Of a DNA stretch of 64,000 bases, positions 49,501 through 62,696 are shown one piece after another. Origin of the DNA: Setaria digitata (lineage: Eukaryota > Nematoda > Chromadorea > Rhabditida > Setariidae); assembly GCA_003640385.1 (NCBI GenBank), contig RCAB01000292.1, positions 1 through 64,000 of the forward strand, read 5' to 3'. The position numbers were made by a program, and so were the translations under genes. The first letter of the stretch is position 1. Every line of letters starts with the position of its first letter. The notes under the pieces were generated by a model. It was not told the DNA's origin and did no database searches. It worked only from the letters and a program-made list of their open reading frames with translations.

Positions 49501-52500
49501 TGAATTACTGTTGAATCGGTTTTGTTCAATGATTGTTACATTATGTCAATTAATAATGATACTGTATAAATTGTCCTTAATATAAAGCACATTCTTATTT
49601 CTTAAAATTTTAGACACAATAGGACAGGTAATCGCACCTTCTTCTTCCTCATCTACTGCTCAATCCAATCAATTGCAAGTTTCTCTTCAGTCTTTTTTTT
49701 TTTCTTTTTTTTTTGAATTCATCATCATTTTATCTTTGTATTGCTAGGAGATATATCATTTAGTGCTAATGAAATAGACTAATTAAGTTTAAATAACTGT
49801 TGATGAAATTTCTGTTTTCTTTTTAAGAAATATGGATGAAGTGTCGAGCAGAGATATTTCACTATCATCACTGGATAATGTCCATTCAAGAGAAACATTT
49901 CATGAAAAAGAATTCACTGCAGTGGATATTTTCGATGCTACCAAAGTAACTATTCCTACTGAAGTTAGCACTGATCGTACTACTTCAGATTCTTCTGGCA
50001 CTGATTATACTACTTCAGATTCCGCTGAAACTGGTTCTATTAGTATTTCGGTTTCTGCTGGCGCTAATCATGCTACTTCAGATTCTTCTGGCACTGAAAA
50101 GACAGCCTTTATGGTGCCACCATTTCTGTGGGTTGGAAATGTTAATGAGAATAGTTTTGGAGAAGGTAGCAGGGATGGTAGAAAAACAACTGATGCAATG
50201 AACAGATTAACTTCAGTAAATGAAATTTCATCCAGTATTACAGATGAGAGCATGCTCACCAGAAGTACTGAATATGTTACTAAGGCTAGTCATACAATAA
50301 GTGAAGAATCAGCATCAGAAGATGTTGCCAACATTAATTCTACAGTAACAGTTGCCGGAATGTTATCGGAATCTGAAATTCACCAACTAGAAACTACTGA
50401 AACGTCGAGAAACACATATAGTGATTTTTCTTCCTCAAAAACAACATTATCGTCTCTTGAAAATAAGGCAATGTCTGAGATGGGTGCAATTGTTGATACA
50501 GATTCCGGTACCGTTCATGTTGAGTATCATTCTACGATTCACTATGATGGGATGAAAAATTTGCTCTCATCACCTTCATCAGTAACAGTTTCTACTTCAT
50601 CAGCAGAACGTTCCGGAATTGACGAACGGAATGACAACTCTGTTTCGAATAAAGCCATATCAACAATTGCAACCAATATAAAAGATGAAGAAATGTTTAA
50701 AGAATCGGGCAGTTATTTGGATTCAATTAAAAGCAGCACCGTAATAGTGCCATTGCTTTTTTCAAATCTTCCAGTAATGGATGATGAGAGTTTGCCTGTA
50801 ACCGAATCATTTACTTCAACAAGAGCCAGTAAAAGTAATGTCGATTCTGTTGATGGGAAAGTGGAAATGGATTTAATGTATCCGAGTACCACTTCAACAA
50901 TGCCGCAGTCAGATGCCGTAAATTTGGCTTATTTCTCGAAGAATTTTGCTCCAGCACCAACCTTGACAAGCACCAAAATGCTTAGCTCTTTTGGAACAGA
51001 TATTCCAGATGATAATGATGCTAGAATCAGAAGTACAACAGAATCACATTCAACAGAAGTAACAACAGTCGAGAGTGGCAGCATGGCGATAAATAATGTA
51101 ACATCAATTTTGGAGATATCTAAGACTGGTTCTGAAGATTCAGCTTTTATCCAAGAAGGTTTACTTTCTAACAGGAATATGAAGCAGTTTATGTTCGAAG
51201 GAAATGATTCGTTGCTTAGTACTGCTGAATCTTTAGCAACTGCAAGCACCACAACTGAAATTCCTCCGAAAAATACAACTGATTCATCGGAAATGTTAAG
51301 CAAAGCTCTCTCAACATCAACTGATAAGAAATTATCAGTAACAATGAGTGAACTACTGAACGGAGATAATTTCAAACATTCCATTGCCATTACAAACAAT
51401 TACTTTGCATTTTCGCAGACAAAAACGACATCAAGCTCATCAGAGAGTATGAACCGTCTCTTTGCTGATTCTGAACTAATAACAGCTACAGAAACAGCAT
51501 CAGCAGGTGAGACTTCGACTCTTGACGCTGGCTCAGGTAAAAATCATCCACTGATCAGTGGGATTAATTCAACTTTGATTGCCACAACCGGTGATACTTT
51601 CACCGGTGCATCACATCAAGAAAGTTCTGATACTAAGCAAATATTGAGTAATTTAACAGTAGCAAATCCAACCATGGCTGGCCTGTTTGGATCTATGGAA
51701 AGCTCCACTATCACGATCCAGAATACAAATGGAGCAGGAAATGAAATTCCAAATAGCATAACTGTTGCAGATAACGAATTGAAAGATACAACACTAAGCG
51801 CTAAAATACCAATGGCCATTTTCAACATAACAATACCATCCTCAGTATTTGATGTAAAATTTTCATCATATATTAATCGGCCAAGTATTGATTACAACTA
51901 TCTATTGATGGACGAAGTTGATTACAGAGAAGATGAAGGAACAAATGTTCCCTCGTCAAGAATTGCTTCCAGTACGGATGTCGAGATTGCTTTTCTAGAC
52001 GATGCATCAACTAATACAAATGAAACATATAATGATTTATATTTATACGATGATCATTCACTTACCCTAACAAATGGCTCAGCATTGAAAAATTTTAAAA
52101 CGACAAATGTCACATTGACAAAAATTCCTGAAAAACATTTTTTGCCGGAAAATGTATCACCTGTCGTTCAATCTAATTCATTCGTTCCTTTTGATGGAAT
52201 TACCGAAGAAGACAGGAGTAGTGTATCTTCAGTGAATATCGCTAATGCATTGCATTTTTTAAATGCCGGTACTCGTCCCCTAGAAACTGCAATATTAGAT
52301 GGTACTTTGGAGAATGCAGTAATTTCTACGGCATTACCTAACTTTAATGAATTTACTGAAAAAGTTCCCGATGAACATGATAGCATTACTGCGAAAAAGG
52401 CACCTGTTAGAACAGCTTCTAGTCTAACAGATCCGATAAAGTTTGATTTAATTGGTCAACAAACGAATGAGCAATTTACTGATGCTGATAAAGGAGAACA

Positions 52501-52984
52501 GATGATCAGACTGACAACATCACTGAATAATGCTGAAAATGAAAGAAGCTTGGAATATGTTACCGCTACAAGAGCTTCAGAAATTGAAGAAGTTGCATTC
52601 CTGAATATAAGTCGCAGAAAGATCATCCATCAAACATCAACCGTTCTGAAAGCAGAGAAGCTAACCGGAAATGATTCGTTGACACTAACATCTGCTCCCC
52701 GCTCTTCAACTATAAAGCCAGATGAGAGAAACATGATGGAAAATGCTTCATCGTTTGATCAAATTTCAGTTCAAGAAGAAAATACAACGATCGTATTTTC
52801 AGATTTGCAGCCTCAAACTGTTGACAGTATCGCTGTTAGCAGTGATTATGAAGCATCATTCAGTGATAAAGAAAGCCTCAAATTAGCATCAGCGGCAAAT
52901 GTTACGAGTAGCACTGATAAATTGCCGTTATCAACATTATCATCATCAGTGATACCTGAAAATTCATCGTTACAGCGATTTTAA
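43554..52984 (+). CDS. Type II membrane protein with mucin-like ectodomain
   Basis: Nine exons: 43554-43773, 44109-44200, 47275-47468, 48232-48315, 48497-48681, 48993-49096, 49275-49341, 49614-49689, 49828-52984. All phases agree (4179 nt, 1392 aa). A short cytosolic tail ending KQKRRIKH precedes one membrane helix (residues 30-53); basic residues on the N side predict type II topology. Next come an RVRR site (95-98), resembling a proprotein-convertase site, and a compact region (about 80-275) with alternating strands and helices (FTLEVIRSLLITYY; PSLYILFVADRASY), perhaps a distant vWA-like fold. The last exon alone encodes about 1050 residues rich in Ser, Thr, Glu and Asn with many N-x-S/T sites, likely heavily O- and N-glycosylated. 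A repeated TTSDSSGT unit occurs near its start. M14 could be an alternative start. Function is unknown; a shed surface or cuticle-associated glycoprotein is inferred. Confidence 0.82.
43904..43930. repeat. Perfect 13-bp palindrome in intron 1
   Basis: GAATTTAGTCTTT and its exact complement AAAGACTAAATTC are separated by a single C. It lies in the first intron of the mucin-like gene, beside a cluster of AAATTCAAAA words. Confidence 0.85.
44201..47274 (+). other. Large second intron of the mucin-like gene
   Basis: About 3.1 kb of AT-rich sequence between phase-matched exons 2 and 3. Open frames are short and Phe/Leu/Ile-rich, and I saw no further exon or nested gene. Confidence 0.55.
49975..50100 (+). 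repeat. Coding repeat (TTSDSSGT units)
   Basis: Imperfect tandem units of about 42 bp built on ACTTCAGATTCTTCTGGCAC, with copies near 49980, 50013 and 50073. They encode Thr/Ser-rich units at the start of the mucin-like exon. Confidence 0.8.
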
Positions 52985-55630
52985 AATGAAAATGATGTTT
53001 CGTCGGGTTGGAACGATCCAAGTAATATTTCCCGGAACCATAAGTAATAAATCTTCTTCAGCACTAAATCACCGGAAAATAAATTTCTAATCAAGCATGC
53101 GGAAGAAAGTTTCCATCCATTTTCAAGAGTTTTCCTTTTTCTTTCTTTTTTTTTTTTGCAAGTAGTGAGTTTTCAACTGGCATGAAGATCTCTGGTGAAA
53201 ATGCGATGATGACATTCTATTGTTTTTTTTCCTCTCTAATGATTAATTAGTTGATAATGGACTAATTACTGAAACGAATAAATTTTGCTAAGATAGGCAA
53301 ATGTACAAATGTTCTATTTACTTTTACTGGATAAAATCTGATTAATTGGCTTAATTTGTATAAAATTCAGTGGTAAAGAATTTCTGTTCAATGTCTTTGT
53401 CCTTTTTTCTCAGGTTATTTAGCATCAAATTCCAAATCCAAAATAACCTGCAGAACAGGAGCACTTTGCTATTTGAATTCCGACTGAAAAATATGCTTTT
53501 TAATCGAAAACTTAATTTATAACCAATAAATGATTCACACCTAAAAGCAGTTAATTAAATTAAACAAAGACAAGTCAACTTTTCGAGGAAAAAAAAAACG
53601 GTATGTTATCTTCGAAACAAATCAATTAGTATAACGAAATATATTCATTTACTTCCAAATTGGTCAAGAATTATTCTATAAATTTTTTTGTTTTTCTTGC
53701 AATTTATAAACTAATTAATTTCTGTAAGCCGTAATTAATGTCTATCATATAAACTGTTACTTCTTTTTAAGTGATTTTATTGTTGTTAAGGATTTCGTGT
53801 TTTCCAGCGACAGACCGATTATCTTTTTGCGGTTTCATTTTTTAATGCAAATTTGTTCGAAATTGAAAAAAAAAAGTTAAAATCTAGGATTAAAAAAGGA
53901 GAGAATTACATTATTATATTTTTCGAGCCAATTATTGCAATTTTAGAACAGCTTGCTAGCTCCCACTTTGATAATTTTTATTTTAGCAATTTGGTAGCAG
54001 AATCACTTTTAGTTATTTATTTTAATTTTGATTATTTTGGCTTTTTTTAAATAAGCATCTGTAATTTTTGTTTTAGCTTTTTGTTATAACATTAGTTCAA
54101 TTCGGGAATTTACACTTAAATATCTGACACTGATATTCGATCTGTTAGAATTGACACAAATGTGAAACAATCAATAAGCTACATATTTCAATTAATACAA
54201 CTGGCATTTTTTTTTTTTTTACCTGTACAGCTGCTAATTAACATACCTGTATTCACTTTTACTTCTGTTCCAGATGAATAAAGTAATCGCTGTAAATATG
54301 AAATTCTGCTTCTTATTTATTTTTTTTTTAATAACAATTTGACAACATTTTTTTTTTTTTTTTATTTATTTATCATATCAGTTTTCACGATTTCAATTAT
54401 GAAACTGCTCCTAAGCACTGTTTCTTTCTAGAAAAGAAAACTTTTTTTATTGTTAATAATACAATTACTAATTGTAATTATGCTTACATAACTGCAACTA
54501 AGATACGAAACATGCTTTGTTGTTTGTTTAGGAATTTTTATCATCACATGTGCTGCTCGATCATAAAACTTGAAAGATGATCAAAATGAATGATAATATT
54601 TCTTTTTTTTTTTTTTTTTTCTTTTAAATCGTAATTTTCCTCAAAATTGGATCAGCCTTTTTATATAAAATGTCAAAATGATGCATTCAAAATTAATGCA
54701 TTTTAAAAAATTAACAATTTGATTCAATTTTGTCAATTATGAAATTAAGAATTGTGCACTTTTCGAAAGTTCCATCATTGATAATGATTGATTGTTTGCT
54801 ATTGAACAATAGAAATATACAATTTGAAATGCTATTTCTGTATTTAAATTTAAATTTCATCATGCATGATGCATTTAGAATTTAGCATATTGGAGAATTG
54901 AAATCATAAAGTAATGATTGCAGAAAATGAACTCTGGAAAAATGATATGATAATATCAGTTCGTTTTACATGATTATCATTGTATCATTGTTTTGTAGCT
55001 GATTACATTGCTATTAGTTGGATTCCACGATAAACATTAAAACACTGTATTGATGCAGGATAGCATCAAGAAATGTATTATCAACAGAATCTTCAATAAT
55101 ATTGTTTGAAAAGAATTTCCAATAATAACTAAACAATCCCTATCTTTATGTGTTCCTTATTTTTAAATCTGTAAGCTTAATTATACAAATAAAATGATAA
55201 AATGAGAAGTATTATCAAAGTGTTACAATAAAAGAAAACTTAAAAAAAAAAGGAAAAAAAGAAAAGAAAAAGAAAAAAGAAACGATTCAAAGATTAATGG
55301 AACATTTTTTAAAAATAATCAAAATAAAAAAGACTAAAAAATTGTAATGAATTTTGCAATCAAACAAATTACATTAAAATAGATAAAATTTCATTTAATA
55401 ATTTATAATTTCTCAATTACTGCAATATTGAGCAATTTCTACATAATAAAAAAAAAAAATAAAACTTTCATCCTATTTATTTAAATGTTTAAAACCTGTC
55501 ATAAATATAATATATGTCATAAATATAGTCTGAAAAGGTGCATTTATTAAATAATTAAATATGTGAATTCATTTATTAAATACATCTACAAAATTCGTCA
55601 TCATTTGCTACTGTTTTGCTTTTCTATCAG
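52985..55630. other. Non-coding DNA, possibly an intron
   Basis: In the frame of the preceding gene, coding-like sequence continues for 18 codons after the TAA at 52982 (NDVSSGWNDPSNISRNH) to a TAA at 53047. An 80-codon open frame at 53811-54050 follows a GTTTTCCAG but is Phe/Asn/Ile-rich and doubtful. Otherwise AT-rich with poly-T tracts. No confident exon. Confidence 0.4.
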
Positions 55631-55812
55631 TGCGAAACGATGGAGCGCCATCACAAAAAGGTATTGTTGAAAGAAGTTTTAAACGAAAATACAGGATGTC
55701 ATCATCGATGGAAGATTTCGCTGTCACCAATCTTATCTATCGAAATCATTATAATTCTAGTATTCCATCCTTCTTGCCCTCGCCCATCTCTCCCTTTCCA
55801 TATAAACACTAA
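55631..55812 (+). CDS. Orphan terminal exon
   Basis: After the acceptor TTTTCTATCAG, an open stretch encodes RNDGAPSQKGIVERSFKRKY and then MSSSMEDFAVTNLIYRNHY, with a Pro/Ser-rich end and TAA at 55810-55812. Entry is in phase 1. Composition is gene-like in this frame, although the other two frames are also open for part of it. No upstream exon ends nearby. A donor at 53021 (CCAA|GTAATA) would be phase-compatible with the mucin-like gene if the TAA at 52982 were absent. Confidence 0.4.
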
Positions 55813-57588
55813 ATTTTCCTAAATTATGGTGGTTATCTTCTTCTTCCTTATTATACGCTCATTTTCTCTTTCATTGTCCATTATCGTAAATTAACTTTTT
55901 TTTTTCCTCTTTTTTTTTTTGTCCTAGTTTAATTGTTTAATTGACGATGAACTAGAGCATTTTATTATACTAATTACCAGTTAATTTGCTCTATTTTAGA
56001 AGATTATTTTTTTTTTTTTAAAAAAAAAAAAGTTTAATGAATTATTTTATAAAAAAAAAATGTTGAAAGTTTATTTTACTAAGTGTATACAAAAAGTCAT
56101 TATGAATTTGTTGAAAGAGGTGAAAAAGATTGAAAAAGAATTAATTCAATTGACTGATGTAATAGTTTTAATTATTTTTTGTAAATCTTTTTGATAAACT
56201 TAAAATGACCATATAGTTTCTCTTTTTTTTTTCTTGAGCTACTGAAAATTTAAAACGATTAAATTAAAATATTTAGATGCTGAGGTTTATCATAAAACTT
56301 ATTGCATAGATTCAAGAAGGATAAATTATTGTGTTAGTATTTATTTGAATTTCCACTAAATCGAGAATAGAAACAAACCCTCAGTGATATGATTTTTAAA
56401 CTAATTGTTGTTTCTTAAGGTGTTCAATATTTTGATTAGTAATGATTGAGATTTTAATAACAGAAAATTTTATTGTGATAATTCAAATTGTTTACAAATT
56501 GCTCCTTCTTAATTATTTTTTCTCTCCTTTTCTATTAAATATATTTATCTGAAACTAAAATAGTTTTAATGCATTATAACAAAACAAATTCTTCTTCTCT
56601 CTTTTGGAAGATAAAAATTAATCCTGTTTAAAATTAAAGAAGAAAAATAAAGCAATTGTCCAGAATGCTTCACTGATAGTAGTTTCTTTCAAAATTTTTA
56701 TTCCAATCCGGTTTAATTTTACGAAATTTTTTTTTGAAAATGATTTTCTGAAAAAGATAACAATTTTCTTTCAAATAGAATTTTCCGTCATTTGTACTAG
56801 ATGTTCGCATCAATTCTCCTCAAAAGTTTGCTGCTGTTTTTGTGATCCAAAAAGAGGAATACTTTGATAGCTGTGAAATAAAGTGTAAAAGAGCTTTCGT
56901 ACTAACCCGAATTTATCGGTCTTATACTTATGCTTTCACTGATAGTGAGAGTTACTTAAAAAGGAAAATACTATTGAACATAATCAGTTCAGTTCAAGTA
57001 ACTTAAAATGCAACAATCAATTCACAGCAATTTTCTATTTTCTATTTTTTTTTTTTTTTTTTTTATTCCAGTTTCTACTAAAATAAGAATTATCATTATT
57101 TACACATTCCTTACATTACAAAGTGGCGGATTTAAATCGGATAATATATTGCTTAAAAAAAAAAGGGAAATCTTATTTTCTTTTTTCTTAATTTTCCTGT
57201 CCTACAAACTCTTTTCAATCATTTCTTTTCTTTTGCGCATATCGAATCAGATGAAAGTTTGAGAATCACTATTGGTATTTTATTGAGTAGCAAAAAAAAT
57301 TGTAAAAATTTCTGCTATAAATTTCTACGTTTACTATTAAATTTTTAAAAATTTGACATTTATATGAAAAAATTTTCCTGCTGTGCGAGAAAAAAAATAG
57401 GATGAAAAAAAAAAAAACTCATCATTTATGAATGTAAATTTTTTTTTTTTTTTTTNCTACAAATTTTTCGCTACAATATTTCCTATGAATTTTCTTTATT
57501 TTTATCAATTCCGATATTTTGAAAATGATTATGCTATGCTAAGATAAACATAGTCATTATTAATTTCAATTTTTGATTTAAATGCAGT
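55813..57588. other. AT-rich intergenic region
   Basis: Poly-A/T rich with no credible open frame. The open stretch at 57008-57262 is Phe/Ile/Leu-rich and lacks splice logic. The region ends in AAATGCAG, an acceptor one base before the next gene's ATG. Confidence 0.55.
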
Positions 57589-60500
57589 ATGAAGAAACAA
57601 CAGTTTTACTATCTGCTGCTTATTTCCATCTCTACACAGCAAACATTGGCATCATTCTGCGGTTCAACCGGTGTACCGTTTAGTTTTGAAGTTCTTCCAT
57701 CAGGTTTTTACTGAATTTTATTTAAAAAATTTGATCAATTCCGAACTGAACAGTAAAAATGAAACTACCAAATATAATACTACTCTATTAGAAAAAAAGA
57801 AATTGCTGATCATATTTATGATGAAAATTTGAAATTAATTAATTGAAAATTGAAATGAAAATTTGAATTTAATTAATTTATTACATGTTCTTTAGGTGCA
57901 CCAGTACTTGGTTGTGCTCAACCAACATGTGTTGCAAATCTGCAAGGCGAAAAGGATGATAGTCATTTTTTGATAAATGCCAACGGACAAGCTGATGGTT
58001 TCATGCGTGAAGATGATAAGGAAAATAGATTGTACGGTGATCCTTACGGAAGCAAACTTCTCGCTGTACGTCTTTAAAAAAAAAAAAAAATTTTAAACTT
58101 TTAGCTAAAATTAATCAACTAAAGGAGGTAATTTAGACCTGGTTCAATTCAAAAAAGGAGCAAAAAAAGAAAATATTACAAAAAAAAAAAAATTGAAAAT
58201 CAAATTGAATTCTTTAAAATAATAATAAATTTTAGCATGTTTTTTTTTTTTCTTTTCCCATCTGTTAGCAAAGCTACAAACAGTACTCCTTTATTCAGTG
58301 ATAAAATATTTCAAATTTTGAATAATAATGAATTCTTTTTTCACTTCAATTTTTCCATTTTTCTTTTTTTTTTTTTTTAAGAAAATAAAATCCTTAAGTA
58401 GCAATTTCCATAAAATAAATACATTGATAATTCCATGGTTCATCTTTTTTTTCTGATTTTTTTTTTTTGTCATGCACTTTTGCCTACGTTTTAAGATTGA
58501 AAAAAAAAAGACAAGAAAAAATAAATAAATAAAAATAATGGAATAATTTTGGTTTCTATGGAATTCCTTTTCTTTTCTTTAGAACCTCTAGAAGCTGAAA
58601 TTAATGATAAATGGTTGGAAAAAAAAAAAAAAAAAAATTGCAATTTGCATCACAGAGGAAGATTGACTGTTCAAAATTTGTCTTTGAACAATTAACACTA
58701 TATATATTTTATGCGGTTTTTTTTTTTTTTTCTTATTTAAATCTCACAGATGAAAATATATTTTAGAATTGTTCCGGTAAATTTGCTGATCTGTCATGTT
58801 CAAGAAAAGATCAGTGGGTGGGAGGCATTGAATATATCGATCATCCGCGACAACCGTGAGATTTTAACCTAAAAAACTTCTTTATCAAATTAATTAGGCG
58901 AAATTGGACAAACGTTTTCCTTTAATTAAACCCTATGAGATATTTTGGTGCAATTAATTTATGTTATAAATTGAATTTAAATTGAGAATACTGATAGGCA
59001 TTAAAAAAAAATTTGATTAATAATAATATCTATCGTAAAACAGAACCATTTTTTTCTTTCTTTCTTATTCTTTTACAGACTAATCTTACAATGCTGTACA
59101 TTTGCTGGATTACGTTTCTCGCAAGAAGTTGGCCTAACAAATGTTGGCCCAGGTGAAGCAATTACAGGTGGTGAAGTGATCAGGGATGGACGACAAATAA
59201 GTTTCGATGTAATAGCTAATGTTCGAAAAGTGGTAGATGCTAATACCCATATGTTCGTTAGTCTCCATTTTGATAAATCTATGTTAATCAAGAATGATGA
59301 TAAAGAAAGTTAAACAATGCTATTAAAGATAATTGAAAAGAGCCATTTAAGTAATGAAAATTAAGGGAGATTTTGTAGTAAGAATACTTTCATTCCTTCC
59401 TTTCTTTTACCTTTATTATGATTGTTTTTCGTATCTTAATAGTTCTTATTGGAAGAAATAAGGTAAGCCAAAAAAAAAAAAGGTTTTTCAATTTTACTCA
59501 GGCAATGTTGTGAAATGATACCATAGTGTTCCAAAAAAATAATGAATTTTGCAGTGTTTCATATGAAGTTACAGTACGACGAATGCATTGCCTACCGGAT
59601 CCACCGGAACCAGTTGTTAATTGTTAGTTAAATTTTGATCTATTTCAAGATTTCATTTCAATTCCATTCGATGGCTGAACCTATTATAATGAAAAATTAA
59701 AATTTCTAATTGCCATGAGCGCATTCCATCATGTCTTCAGATATAACATCTCGCGGTAATAGGGAAACAACCAGGGCATTTTATCGGAAAATGTCAACTT
59801 GACATATATATATAGCATATATATATACAATTATATATATAATTTGTACAAATAAATAAAATGTACAAGAGAGGCTCCCTTCAGGTGCTATACACCTTTT
59901 AATTATAACAATGATTATCAGCAGTGAGATTTTGATAACTTTCTCCATTCAGGTATAAAATGTCATCACTGTTGATGACGTTTCTCATGATTGAAAATTT
60001 ATCTCCTATCATACTTTTTCAACAGTCTGAAATGAAATGAAGGGAAAATATGAATTGATAAAATTACTGCATATCAATCATTTTATCTCTCACATTATCG
60101 AGCATTTTCAGTTGATAAAGATGTTAGCGATGAAATAGTGAAAGTGTTAACAAAAGCAACCGATTTATCAGCTTTTCGAAGGGAAAAGGAATTAAAGAAG
60201 GAGAAATTGGAGGATTTCCAAAACAGAAAGGCATTCGCTGATACCACTTTTCAGAAAATTAATGAAAGAAAACAGTACAAGTAAATGATTTTTTCACTCT
60301 TTCAAATCATTCCGATTCATAATCTCAATGATTATATTGTATTATATGGGGAGAAAGTTCGTCCTGTAATAAACAAATAATTAAAACATAAATGACAGGT
60401 GAGAGCGAGGTGAGAGAAAAGCAAATTGATTTGATCAGTTATGCAGCTAAATGGTGTACAGTAGCTAAATTTGCGAAGAAAAAGAGCTTGTGATTCAGGA

Positions 60501-62110
60501 AAATGGAGGAAAATGAAGCTATTCGAGCTGATTTATGGAATGGTAATGAAGCAATTCAGAAGCAGCAAGAAGAAGCAAACCAAGTTGAACAAATGCTGAA
60601 ATCAGATGCTGATCAGCAAATAGCTTTTTTAACAAATAGCCGTAAATCGGAAATTAGGACAGGTGCTACAGATGGCCGTTTTTCAACCGGAAATAATGGC
60701 CCTACCGTAATTAATGGTCTACCACTGTTATCGGAAAAAAAAGCATTTGGTGAAGAGCGCATAAGTAATTTTGATAAACCAAAACAACACCTAGGATCTG
60801 AATCTAGCTTTGGATCAGTTCAGCAGCAAGAATTAAGCGACGATAATCAGCCAAAACAGATTGGCAATCATGGATCGTGTGGAACGCAATGCAATCGATC
60901 ACCATGTTTCATGCAACGATGCAATCAGGGGCTTAATCCGCTTTTCGGGATTCCTACCTTTCCACCACCATTCTTTCCTTTAAATTTTCCCACCTTACCC
61001 ATGCCAAATTTCCCAACAGTAGCACCACAAACATTTCAACCATTTATTTCTCAAACTTATCCAACCGTAGCTCCACCACCTACTCAGCCACCACTTCCAC
61101 CCGATTCCAGTTATCATAGCTCATCCAATTCGGATTATGCCGTTTCGTTTAATGCACCAACATATCTTGCCACAAATATGATCAAGATTCCGGAAAATAC
61201 TAATCCTAACAGATTAGTTCAGTTGTCCATTGCTCCTATACCATCTCTTTCCACTACAGCTACTTCCAGTTTAGTTCCAGAACAACCGTTAGCGATGCTC
61301 TCCAATAGACCAATTCTTTTTGCCGGTCAGTGCTGTTTCACTTAATTTTCACTAAATCATCCTCTTCTTTTTTTTTTTTTTTTTCTCTTGAATATTTGTA
61401 TTCTAATGTAACATCGAAGTATTTTGATGCTTTAATACAGAAGAACACTGCAAATTCTAAATAGAGCGTTCTTTTTTTTTTTTTCCGGTTTTTGAGAGAA
61501 TTTTCTTACTAGAAAGTTATAAACGAAGAAAGTATATTACATATGTAAATATGGATTTATAAATGAGTAAAAAAAAAAAAAAATGAAAAACAAAACGATA
61601 AAAAAAATTATAGATAGTCTGGTTTCAAGTGGCACTGTCACATTAAGTCCATTATCAACGTTTGAGGAATTCATGGCAAAACTTGGCTATCATAATATCA
61701 GTATTGCTACCTTAACACCAGCACCATTAGTAATTCCGTCACAATTCACAACAGCTACTTCTTTTCCACCTCTTTCATCTTTACTAAATGTTGCCACAAC
61801 TACCGCTCCATCAATTCCCGTGAAACATCCTCAGTTACTCATTTCAAAAATCAATCCACCACAATCTTCGTTTTCATCATCTCAGCATGATCACCTTCGT
61901 GCTTCACGGAGTACGTCTCATTCATTATCGTTAATTTCATCAAAAATTAATCGAAAAAAAAAGAAAAAATTTTGGTTTTTTGTATTCCTACAAAAATTGC
62001 ATGATTTGTGTGGTACAGTAATTGAGCTGGCTTCATACTGTAGCGCATGTACTTCGGTTAGTAAGAAAGTGCAAGAAGATCAGCCAGTTCGTCTAATGTT
62101 ATACGTATAA
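57589..62110 (+). CDS. Secreted hedgehog-related protein (warthog/quahog-like)
   Basis: Exons: 57589-57703, 57896-58065, 58767-58855, 59079-59252, 59555-59622, 60112-60280, 60499-61325, 61614-62110, all phase-matched (2109 nt, 702 aa as drawn). ATG lies one base after AAATGCAG, a likely spliced-leader site. A signal peptide (1-21) precedes a Cys-rich domain (about 24-205): [62 protein letters not shown] and [12 protein letters not shown]. This pattern fits, from memory, the N-terminal signalling domain of nematode hedgehog-related proteins. Residues 206-300 are Lys/Glu/Gln-rich and probably coiled; then come a [15 protein letters not shown] cluster and a long Phe/Pro/Thr/Ser-rich tail. No autoprocessing Hint domain is seen. 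The 3' end is uncertain: GTACGT at 61910 could splice to 62018, and a further exon lies at 62160-62233. Confidence 0.75.
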
Positions 62111-62159
62111 CTGTATATGATTTTAGAAAAACAAAAAAAAAAAAAAAAAAAAATTTCAG

Positions 62160-62233
62160 TGTTTTATCCACCGCAGCAACAGTCACAACCAGCTTCGAAG
62201 AATACGATGCAACAACATTTTTGGAGATTCTAA
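62160..62233 (+). CDS. Possible last exon of the hedgehog-related gene
   Basis: After AAATTTCAG, an open frame reads FYPPQQQSQPASKNTMQQHF and ends in TAA at 62231-62233. Its Gln/Pro/Ser content fits the tail of the preceding protein. It needs a phase-1 donor; GCAT|GTACTT at 62048 would serve. The two other frames are also open for a while, so the frame is not certain. Confidence 0.35.
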
Positions 62234-62656
62234 TCTTTTTATACAACATCCAAGAAATTTCGAAAAACAGCAATAGATTTTGTTAAATTTGCCATACTAA
62301 GTGTACTTATTTGTTGTATAGTATGAAATGACTTTTTAATTATCTTTGTTTTCTTTTTTCTTTTTTTTTTTTATTTGAGAGAGAGAGAGAGAGAAAGAGC
62401 TAGCAGTTGATACATTAATTAATATGCTATTGTTTTTATATTCGTGCAATAATGCAGTATAAGTGCAATAAGAATTTGTATTAGGTTGAAATGAAATCCT
62501 AAAGTAGATTAAAATAAAAAGTAAAATCAGTGCTGCTTCGCAAAGAAGGATTTGGTAATGCGACTTTGCTGAGGAATTCAACGATTCCTATCACCAAATG
62601 TCCAATTTGAATTTGCATATTTCAGTATTATGATTTAAATTGATAATTAATTCGTC

Positions 62657-62696
<40 letters not shown>

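Noticed and set aside
53811..54050. 80-codon open stretch after a good acceptor
   Set aside because: Composition is dominated by Phe, Asn, Ile and Tyr as expected from AT-rich DNA; no downstream junction fits.
54271..54339. Short open frame resembling a signal peptide (MNKVIAVNMKFCFLFIFF)
   Set aside because: Only 22 codons, ends in a stop, and no donor joins it to another exon.
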